From: Thermoanaerobaculales bacterium
GTDB taxonomy: Bacteria; Acidobacteriota; Thermoanaerobaculia; Thermoanaerobaculales; Sulfomarinibacteraceae
DNA: 64,000 nt
NCBI GenBank assembly: GCA_035358815.1
Contig: DAOPQC010000003.1
Span: 248,001 to 312,000, forward strand
Direction of reading: 5' to 3'
The position numbers and the translations under genes were made by a program. Positions 58,726 to 64,000 of this stretch are shown here, one piece after another (the stretch's first letter is position 1; the number at the start of each line of letters is the position of its first letter). The notes beneath the pieces were generated by a model. That model was not told where the DNA came from and did no database searches. It was given only the letters and a program-made list of their open reading frames with translations.

Positions 58726-59979
58726 TCACGCCTCGCGGCCGGCCGACGAGCGTCGCGGGCCCAGCGAGCGCGCGACCCAGGCGGCCAGCGCCTCGAGGCC
58801 CAAGTCCCCGCGCTGCGCCCGCTCGACGTCGCCGGCTGCCGCCAGCGCGGCCACCAGCTCGTCGTCGTCAAACAGGCTGGCGCTCCGGAACAGCTGACCG
58901 AGGGTCCAGCTCGACGGCGACTTGCCCCTGCGGTCGAGCAGCGGGTGGGGCGCCTCGGCGGCGAGCCGCTCCGCGAGAACCGGCGCGATCCTTTGCGAGA
59001 ACACCCGCGGGTACCACCGTTCGTCCGCCGTCCGTTCGGGCGTCAGCTCGGCCGCGAGCCCGGCCACGTCGGCGGCCCTCCTCAGGTAGAGCAGCTCGCC
59101 GAGCAGGTTGGCGACCTGGCCGCACAGCACACCGCCAAACCGGTCCGGCGGCATCGGCCGGCCCTGCCAGTCGTTCACCGCGATCCCCTCCGCGGCGGCC
59201 GCGATCAGCTCGAGAATCGGCCGCGAATCGCGTTTCAGCACCCCGTCCCGCACCACCTCCAGCGAGCGCTCCCTGGGGAGGACCAGGCGCCGCACCAGCG
59301 CCTCGTCGACCAGCTTGTCCCCGCCCGCCGCCGCGGCCAGCTTGCGCGCCTCCTGCACCAGTCGCCGCGGCTCGAAGCCGAGCCGCTCGAGCAGCAGGTC
59401 CTCGGCCTTGCTTTCGAAACGGATCGTGGCGGCCTCGCGCGCGAGCAGCGCGGACAACACCCGCCGCTGCTCTCCCGACAGCTCGACGTCCTCCCAGGGC
59501 TTCGGCCGCTCGGGGACCGGCACCCACCGGTAATGGCCGCCCGCCGACACCGCATCGACCAGCGCGCCCTTGGGCTGGCGCCCGCACCAGGCGCCCATCA
59601 CCAGCGCGGTCCCCTCGGGGACGCCCTCGGACAGCGCAGCCACGAGCGGCGCCACCGGAGATTTCTCGTCGCCCGCCTCCGGCCCTCCGAGCGCGCCCCG
59701 CGGCGCGGTGGTGTCGAGCCAGTGCCGAACCTCGCCGACCACCAGCACGCGCGCCGCCGCGAACAGCGACGGCGAGCGGAGCTCGACCGCGACGTCCTCG
59801 GGGGTCACCGAGTCGGACAGGCGCTCCACCTCGGCGCCGACCAGCGCCTCGCGCGCCTCGCGGACGGCGTCCTCGAGACGGAGCTCGAGCAGGTAGTCGT
59901 CGCTCGAGGCGATCAGGGCGAGGCGCTTTCCGGCCGCGTCAGCGGAGACTGGAGTCTTGCCCTCGCGCCGGCTGGACAT
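58726..59979 (-). CDS. holA: DNA polymerase III delta subunit
   Basis: A 417-residue protein with the delta-subunit layout: N-terminal domain (about 15-150, LALIASSDDYLLELRLEDAV, SLFAAARVLVVGEV), a helical lid region (FESKAEDLLLERLGFEPRRL with VQEARKLAAAAGG) and a C-terminal collar (about 240-410). It loads the sliding clamp together with the gamma complex. It is somewhat longer than average and carries extra acidic/Arg-rich segments, and identity to the family is modest, so the call rests on domain order. The ATG at 59979 is five bases after the TraR-family stop codon. Confidence 0.8.
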   Translation of the reverse strand: MSSRREGKTPVSADAAGKRLALIASSDDYLLELRLEDAVREAREALVGAEVERLSDSVTPEDVAVELRSPSLFAAARVLVVGEVRHWLDTTAPRGALGGPEAGDEKSPVAPLVAALSEGVPEGTALVMGAWCGRQPKGALVDAVSAGGHYRWVPVPERPKPWEDVELSGEQRRVLSALLAREAATIRFESKAEDLLLERLGFEPRRLVQEARKLAAAAGGDKLVDEALVRRLVLPRERSLEVVRDGVLKRDSRPILELIAAAAEGIAVNDWQGRPMPPDRFGGVLCGQVANLLGELLYLRRAADVAGLAAELTPERTADERWYPRVFSQRIAPVLAERLAAEAPHPLLDRRGKSPSSWTLGQLFRSASLFDDDELVAALAAAGDVERAQRGDLGLEALAAWVARSLGPRRSSAGREA

Positions 59980-59984
59980 CCGGC

Positions 59985-60338
59985 CTAGATCTCGCCCCGA
60001 TCCTGGAGCTCCTGGCAGGCGACGCAGTGCCGTGCCCACGGTACCGCCTCGAGCCGCGCCATCTGGACCTTCTTGCCGCAGTGCACGCACTCGCCGTAGT
60101 GACCGGTGGCGATGCGCTCGAGGGCGGCGTCGATCCGGCGCACGAAATCGCGCTCGCTCGCAGACAGCTGGTACGAGAGATCGAGAGTCACGTTGCTCAG
60201 CGCGCGGTCGCCGAGGTCGGGGGCGTCGGCATCGTTCGCCTCGAGCTCGGTGCTGCGAGCGGTCTTCACCCGGACGAGCACGTCATCCCGCTTCGCCTGC
60301 AGCAGCTTGCGGAATCGCTCCATCTCTCTACGTCTCAT
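59985..60338 (-). CDS. TraR/DksA family zinc-finger transcription factor
   Basis: A 117-residue protein: a coiled-coil arm (about 5-75) and a C4 zinc finger GECVHCGKKVQMARLEAVPW plus ARHCVACQ. DksA-like proteins insert the coiled coil into the RNA polymerase secondary channel and, with ppGpp, adjust rRNA and stress-gene transcription. The ATG at 60338 is chosen because GGAGG lies nine bases before it; a TTG three codons upstream overlaps that site. The acidic tip DADAPDLGD is DksA-like. Confidence 0.88.
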   Translation of the reverse strand: MRRREMERFRKLLQAKRDDVLVRVKTARSTELEANDADAPDLGDRALSNVTLDLSYQLSASERDFVRRIDAALERIATGHYGECVHCGKKVQMARLEAVPWARHCVACQELQDRGEI

Positions 60339-60392
60339 CGATCGCAACCTCCAGCTGACATGGACCGGGCGCTCGCCCCGACAGAGCGCCCA

Positions 60393-60875
60393 CTATTGTA
60401 CGACGGCCCGGTGGTATCCACCACCACCCAGGATCGCGGTCGCGCGATAGAGCTGCTCCCACAGCACGAGGCGGGCGATCAGGTGGGGCAGGGTCAGGTC
60501 GCTCAGCGAGATCACCAGGTCGGCTTCGCGCTTGAGGGAGCCATCGACGCCGAGATCGCTGCCGACGACGAAGGCGGCCCCGGCTGCGCCGCCCGCCTCC
60601 AGGCGGGCGAGCCGGTCGGCAAAGGCGACGCTCGACAGCCGGGCGCCGCTCTCGTCGAGGATCGCCAGGGTCCACTCGGGGGCCAGGTGCTGGCGAAGCC
60701 CCTCCGCCTCGCGGGCGAGGGCGCGGCGGGGATCGGCCTCACGGCCGCCGGCGGCCGGCCGCAGCGGGCAGTCCTCGGCCGGCCACCGCCTGCCGACCCG
60801 CGTCCGGTAGCCGTCCACCTGGGCTTCGTAGGGGCTGGCCGCCGGCCGGCCGAACCAGAGGACCCGGACCCTCAC
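60393..60875 (-). CDS. rlmH: 23S rRNA (pseudouridine1915-N3)-methyltransferase
   Basis: A 160-residue SPOUT methyltransferase acting on helix 69 of 23S rRNA. Blocks are LAILDESGARLSSVAFADRL, FVVGSDLGVDGSLKREADL, LSDLTLPHLIARLVLWEQLY and the C-terminal GGGGYHRAVVQ. The usual GGAxG loop reads GSDLG, an atypical SAM-site variant. The GTG start overlaps the rsfS stop codon (GTGA), so the pair is translationally coupled. Confidence 0.86.
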   Translation of the reverse strand: MRVRVLWFGRPAASPYEAQVDGYRTRVGRRWPAEDCPLRPAAGGREADPRRALAREAEGLRQHLAPEWTLAILDESGARLSSVAFADRLARLEAGGAAGAAFVVGSDLGVDGSLKREADLVISLSDLTLPHLIARLVLWEQLYRATAILGGGGYHRAVVQ

Positions 60876-61261
60876 GCCCGGCCTTCCGGGCCGCGAGCGG
60901 TCACGCCGAGCTCCTCCGGATCGAGCCGCGGGGCGTCCCCCCACAGGCTGTCGAGGGCGTAGTAGCTGCGTCGCTCCTCGGTGAAGACGTGGACGATGAA
61001 GTCGCCGTAGTCGAGCAGCACCCAGCCGGTCGACCCCTCGCCCTCGACGTGCAGGGGGCGCCTGCCGCCCTCCCGCAGCCGGCGCTGCACCTCGTCGACG
61101 AGCGCGCCGACCTGGCGATCGCTGGCCGCCGAGCACAGCACGAAGGCGTCGGCGAAGGAGGCGAGCTCGGAGAGCTCGAGGCACACCACCTGGAACGCCT
61201 TCTTGTCGAGCAACGCGGCGACCGTCAGCCGTACCGGTTCGAGCACCTCAGGCGCCAGCAT
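60872..61261 (-). CDS. rsfS: Ribosome silencing factor
   Basis: A 129-residue RsfS/Iojap protein that binds ribosomal protein uL14 and blocks subunit joining when nutrients are short. Landmarks are LLDKKAFQVVCLELSELASF, ADAFVLCSAASDRQVGALVD, GSTGWVLLDYGDFIVHVFTE and RRSYYALDSLWGDAP. Its start overlaps the end of nadD by 14 bases, the usual gene order in many bacteria. Confidence 0.94.
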   Translation of the reverse strand: MLAPEVLEPVRLTVAALLDKKAFQVVCLELSELASFADAFVLCSAASDRQVGALVDEVQRRLREGGRRPLHVEGEGSTGWVLLDYGDFIVHVFTEERRSYYALDSLWGDAPRLDPEELGVTARGPEGRA

Positions 61262-61928
61262 GGCCGCCCCCTCCTGGCGCCTGCTGGTAGAGGCCGTACT
61301 TCTGGATGTAGGAGAACACCTCGTGGGGCACCAGCTCGCGGATCGGCAGGCCGCGGGCCTGGCGGGCGCGGATCGAGGTCCCGGAGATCGGGAACGGCTC
61401 GTGGTCGAGCAGGTAGATGGTGTGTTCCGCCGGGTCCGGCACCTGCTCGAACGGCACGATCAGCTTCATCCTGGGCAGCAGCGAAGGGGGCACCTTCGTC
61501 TCCAGGAGCTCGCCCCACATGTGGGCCCGGTGCAGCACCACCAGGTGCCCGAGGTCGACCAGCTCCTGCCATCGCTCCCAGGACGCGATCTGCGAGAACG
61601 AGTCGGAGCCGAGCAGGAAGTAGAGGACGTCTCCCGGGAAGCGGTCCCGGTACAGCTTGAGGGTCTCGACGGTGTAGGTGTAGCCGGTGGCAAAGACCTC
61701 GTCGTCGGCCGCGAAGAAGGACTCGTAGGGCAGCGTCGCCATCGCCACCATCGCGAGCCGGTGGGTGACCGGCGTCATGTGCTCCAGGGCGCGATGGGGC
61801 GGGTTGCCGGAGGGGACGAAGTACACGGCATCGAAGTGAAAGGTCTCCTGCGCCCGCACCGTCGGCACCAGGTGGCCGAGGTGGAAGGGGTCGAAGGCGC
61901 CTCCGTAGACTGCGATCCGACGGCTCAT
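61248..61928 (-). CDS. nadD: Nicotinate-nucleotide adenylyltransferase
   Basis: A 226-residue NAD-pathway enzyme that adenylylates nicotinate mononucleotide. Motifs are IAVYGGAFDPFHLGHLVPT (HxGH site), FVPSGNPPHRALEHMTPVTH, FLLGSDSFSQIASWERWQEL and ISGTSIRARQARGLPIRELV (ISSTxxR-type). The ATG overlaps the obg stop codon (ATGA). Confidence 0.95.
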   Translation of the reverse strand: MSRRIAVYGGAFDPFHLGHLVPTVRAQETFHFDAVYFVPSGNPPHRALEHMTPVTHRLAMVAMATLPYESFFAADDEVFATGYTYTVETLKLYRDRFPGDVLYFLLGSDSFSQIASWERWQELVDLGHLVVLHRAHMWGELLETKVPPSLLPRMKLIVPFEQVPDPAEHTIYLLDHEPFPISGTSIRARQARGLPIRELVPHEVFSYIQKYGLYQQAPGGGGHAGA

Positions 61929-62935
61929 GGGTGCTCCCGTTCCTCGATCAGGTGGAACAGCATACCAACCAGGCGCTCGAGCCCCTCGCCGGTGACCGCC
62001 GAGATCGCGCAGGAGGCAACGCCGTGGCTCCCGGCGACCCCGGCGAGCTCGGCGAGCGAGGCCTCGCGGTCCGCCACCGCATCGAGCTTGGTGCCGACCA
62101 GCAGCCACGCCCGGCGGTGCAGCGCCGCCGAGTACGATTCGAGCTCGGCGCGGATGGTGGCGACCCGCTCCCCGAGCGGGGTGGGGTCCGTCAGGTCCGC
62201 CAGGTGGGCCAGCGCCCGGCAGCGCTCGACGTGGCGCAGGAACTGGACGCCCAGCCCGGCGCCCTGATGGGCGCCCTCGATCAGGCCCGGGATGTCGGCG
62301 ACCACCATCGTGCGGAACTCGTCGTCGGCCGACCGCACCACCCCGAGGCAGGGCTCCAGGGTGGTGAAGGGATAGTCGGCGACCTTGGGCCTCGCGGCCG
62401 AGATGCGCGACAGCAGGGTCGACTTGCCGGCGTTCGGCATGCCCACCAGGCCGAGGTCGGCCATCAGCTTCAGCTCGAGCGAAAGCTCCCGCTCCTCGCC
62501 AGGCGCGCCCGGCTCGGCGCGGCGCGGCGCCCGGTTGGTCGGGGTCGCGAAGCGCGCGTTGCCGCGGCCGCCGCGGCCGCCGCGGGCGACGACCAGGCGC
62601 TGCCCGACGGCAACCAGGTCGCCGAGCAGCTCGCCGGTCGCGGCGTCGCGGACCACGGTGCCCGGGGGGACCGCCACCACGATGTCGCTGCCGTCCGCGC
62701 CGGTCTTGGTCGAGCCCTGCCCGTGCTCGCCCCGCGCGGCCTTGATCAGGCGGCGGTGGTGGACGTGGAGCAGGGTGTTGTAGCCGGAGTCCACCACCAG
62801 CACCACGCTGCCGCCGGCGCCGCCGTCGCCGCCGCTTGGGCCGCCGCGCGGGACGTACTTCTCCCTCCGGAAGGCGACGCATCCCCTGCCGCCGTCGCCG
62901 GCGCGCACCGTCATCCGGGCCGAGTCGATGAACAT
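61925..62935 (-). CDS. obg: Obg family GTPase (ribosome assembly)
   Basis: A 336-residue protein with the glycine-rich OBG fold (about 1-158: MTVRAGDGGRGCVAFRREKY, PRGGPSGGDGGAGG) and a GTPase domain (about 160-330: VGMPNAGKSTLL, YPFTTLEPCLGVV, DIPGLIEGAHQGAGLG, GTKLDA). The C-terminal OCT extension of some species is absent. It assists 50S maturation and responds to ppGpp in other bacteria. It lies 106 bases after rpmA and is coupled to nadD. Confidence 0.96.
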   Translation of the reverse strand: MFIDSARMTVRAGDGGRGCVAFRREKYVPRGGPSGGDGGAGGSVVLVVDSGYNTLLHVHHRRLIKAARGEHGQGSTKTGADGSDIVVAVPPGTVVRDAATGELLGDLVAVGQRLVVARGGRGGRGNARFATPTNRAPRRAEPGAPGEERELSLELKLMADLGLVGMPNAGKSTLLSRISAARPKVADYPFTTLEPCLGVVRSADDEFRTMVVADIPGLIEGAHQGAGLGVQFLRHVERCRALAHLADLTDPTPLGERVATIRAELESYSAALHRRAWLLVGTKLDAVADREASLAELAGVAGSHGVASCAISAVTGEGLERLVGMLFHLIEEREHP

Positions 62936-63041
62936 CGGCGGGTCAGCTCCCGGCGCTGGCGGGCGTTCGTGAAACGCGGCCCCGGAACGGGGGCCGCCTG
63001 GTGTGAGCCTTCATTGTCGCGCGCGACATGCCGCCGGCAGG

Positions 63042-63296
63042 TCAGCTCGCGAGGATGCTGATGAACCGACCCATCCGCCCACGGTTGACGAACTTGACCT
63101 CGCCATGCGCGGTGGCGAAGAGGGTGTCGTCCTTGCCCCGCTTGACGTTGTCGCCGGGCTTGAAACGGGTGCCGCGCTGCCGCACCAGGATGGTGCCGGA
63201 GGTCACGCGCTGGCCGTCGCCGACCTTGGTCCCGAGGCGCTGCGCCTGCGAGTCGCGCCCGTTGCGGCTGGAGCCCTGCCCCTTCTTGTGCGCCAT
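63042..63296 (-). CDS. rpmA: 50S ribosomal protein L27
   Basis: An 84-residue protein of family length: MAHKKGQGSSRNGRDSQAQR, GTKVGDGQRVTSGTILVRQR, GTRFKPGDNVKRGKDDTLFA, FVNRGRMGRFISI. L27 supports the peptidyl-transferase centre. AGGAGG lies five bases before the ATG. There is no N-terminal extension needing cleavage. Confidence 0.97.
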   Translation of the reverse strand: MAHKKGQGSSRNGRDSQAQRLGTKVGDGQRVTSGTILVRQRGTRFKPGDNVKRGKDDTLFATAHGEVKFVNRGRMGRFISILAS

Positions 63297-63304
63297 ACGT
63301 CCTC

Positions 63305-63628
63305 CTACGCCTCGATGGCCTCGACCCGGACCCGGTAGTAGTTCTGGCGGTGGCCGTTGGTCCGTCGATAGCCCTTGCGCAGCTTCTTCTTGAACACGAT
63401 CAGCTTGGGGCCACGCTCGGCGGCGACCACGGAGCCGCGGACGGCGGCGCCCTCGATCACCGGCTTGCCGACCCGAACGGCGTCCCCGGCCGACAGCATC
63501 ACCACGCGGTCGAACAGCATCGGGTCGCCCGGCTTCAGGTCGACGGCGGTGCGCTCCACCAGCAGCACGTCACCCGGGCTCACCCGGTACTGCTTCCCGC
63601 CATGCTCGATGATCGCGTAGTCGCCCAT
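63305..63628 (-). CDS. rplU: 50S ribosomal protein L21
   Basis: A 107-residue protein: YAIIEHGGKQYRVSPGDVLL, KPGDPMLFDRVVML, GAAVRGSVVAAERGPKLIVF and KKKLRKGYRRTNGHRQNYY. The ATG at 63628 follows GAGGGAGAGG; the frame is open upstream but that part is not coding. It is the first gene of the rplU-rpmA-obg-nadD-rsfS-rlmH cluster and has the clearest promoter in the window. Confidence 0.97.
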   Translation of the reverse strand: MGDYAIIEHGGKQYRVSPGDVLLVERTAVDLKPGDPMLFDRVVMLSAGDAVRVGKPVIEGAAVRGSVVAAERGPKLIVFKKKLRKGYRRTNGHRQNYYRVRVEAIEA

Positions 63629-63659
63629 TGCACACCTCTCCCTCGGACGAGGGGCCGTT

Positions 63660-63688
63660 GTTGTAGCAAATTGGCGACGTTGTGTCAA
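63660..63688 (-). promoter_or_regulatory. Sigma-70 promoter of rplU
   Basis: On the minus strand -35 TTGACA (63688-63683) and -10 TACAAC (63665-63660) are separated by exactly 17 bases. The predicted start is near 63653, giving a leader of about 25 bases that holds the ribosome site. Confidence 0.8.
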
Positions 63689-63689
63689 A

Positions 63690-63734
63690 TCCCGCATTTC
63701 GCGCTGCTCCCTGACAGCAGCGCGAAATGCGGGA
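63690..63734. repeat. Perfect 18-bp inverted repeat next to the rplU -35
   Basis: TCCCGCATTTCGCGCTGC (63690-63707) is repeated in reverse complement at 63717-63734 with a nine-base loop, one base upstream of the -35 TTGACA. No T-run of terminator quality follows on either strand (ATTTGAC on the minus strand), so it may be a terminator remnant, operator or mobile palindrome. Confidence 0.75.
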
Positions 63735-63895
63735 TCAGGGGATGAACAAGCGAGCAAGGGCAGGGTGAGCGGCGCGCTACCTGGCCCGTTCCCGTTCCCG
63801 ACGAGGACGAATCCGACCGTGAACGCGTCACACGGCCACGGATCCGATGCCGGGTGGGTGGAGGCCCCTGATCCTAGTCCCTAGACCCTAGATCC
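63735..63895. repeat. Gap upstream of rplU with GTTCCC and CCTAG heptamers
   Basis: A short GTTCCCGTTCCCG tract lies at about 63786-63801, and CTAGTCCCTAGACCCTAGAT (degenerate heptamers) at about 63873-63893 next to the 3' end of the edge gene. No gene is seen. Confidence 0.6.
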
Positions 63896-64000
63896 TCATG
63901 CACTGGCCGGCCTCGGCACCACGACCGAGATCGCCTTCGGGATGACCTCGAAGCGGGCCGAGGGCGGCTCGAGCACCGCAATGTCGCCGTCGACGTGCAT
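63896..64000 (-). CDS. C-terminal end of a probable diacylglycerol/lipid kinase (partial)
   Basis: Only 34 residues and a TGA stop are in the window: MHVDGDIAVLEPPSARFEVI, then PKAISVVVPRPASA. VDGD followed by a FEVIPKAISVVVP strand is the usual C-terminus of YegS/LCB5-type lipid kinases (diacylglycerol kinase catalytic family). The ATG at the edge is probably internal. The call rests on a short end and is tentative. Confidence 0.55.
   Translation of the reverse strand: MHVDGDIAVLEPPSARFEVIPKAISVVVPRPASA

Overview
The window is very GC-rich and densely packed with genes on both strands, with many GTG starts. A TonB-dependent outer-membrane receptor, several lipoproteins and signal-peptide proteins indicate a Gram-negative (diderm) bacterium. 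Sigma-54 response regulators, a TPR-tailed sulfatase, an LVIVD beta-propeller protein and DUF3857/transglutaminase giants suggest Acidobacteriota (Thermoanaerobaculia/Holophagae-like) or a similar deep-branching phylum. This placement is inference; no rRNA or tRNA gene was seen. Nothing looks like a prophage, transposase or CRISPR array, so this reads as chromosomal backbone.

Layout. 1-5.2 kb: 3' part of a sulfatase-TPR gene, a C69 dipeptidase, dodecin, and LEA-type and META/YscW-type lipoproteins. 5.4-14.1 kb: a PHP/zinc-ribbon/UvrD-helicase fusion, a hybrid histidine kinase with a duplicated N-terminal module, a LemA-TPM-TPM membrane operon and a CYTH (class IV cyclase-type) protein. 14.4-23.6 kb: TonB receptor, deoD-HAD pair, a winged-helix regulator, a small unknown protein, an HDAC-family deacetylase, a zinc alcohol dehydrogenase and a tryptophanase/tyrosine phenol-lyase. 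23.8-30.3 kb: P1-family peptidase, the translationally coupled pantothenate operon (DUF2520-panB-panC-panD) and an FAD oxidoreductase/membrane protein pair. 30.5-38.9 kb: SMUG1-type uracil-DNA glycosylase, small zinc-ribbon protein, mnmA, a large LVIVD-repeat secreted protein, rnk and fhs. 39.3-47.2 kb: a signalling locus in which a cyclic-nucleotide-binding/DUF4388 protein, a PDZ histidine kinase and a sigma-54 regulator form an operon divergent from a 779-residue protein carrying a class III cyclase-like domain. 47.4-58.4 kb: rsgA, two giant DUF3857/transglutaminase proteins (one without its catalytic Cys), manC and a second sigma-54 regulator. 58.7-64 kb: holA, a TraR/DksA protein and the rplU-rpmA-obg-nadD-rsfS-rlmH housekeeping cluster, then the 3' end of a probable lipid kinase.

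The intergenic DNA is distinctive. Most gaps downstream of genes hold a composite of G-rich degenerate heptamers (GGGGATTAGGG-like) and C-rich hexamers (GTTCCC or GTCTCC). Three copies of a short TGTCACGGC...AAGCCGG element and three 80-bp GTAG-type hairpins are also present; each hairpin supplies the TAG stop codon of a neighbouring gene. At least five genes have a TANNNT -10 hexamer exactly six bases before the start codon, which points to leaderless transcripts, while many others have a strong GGAGG ribosome site.
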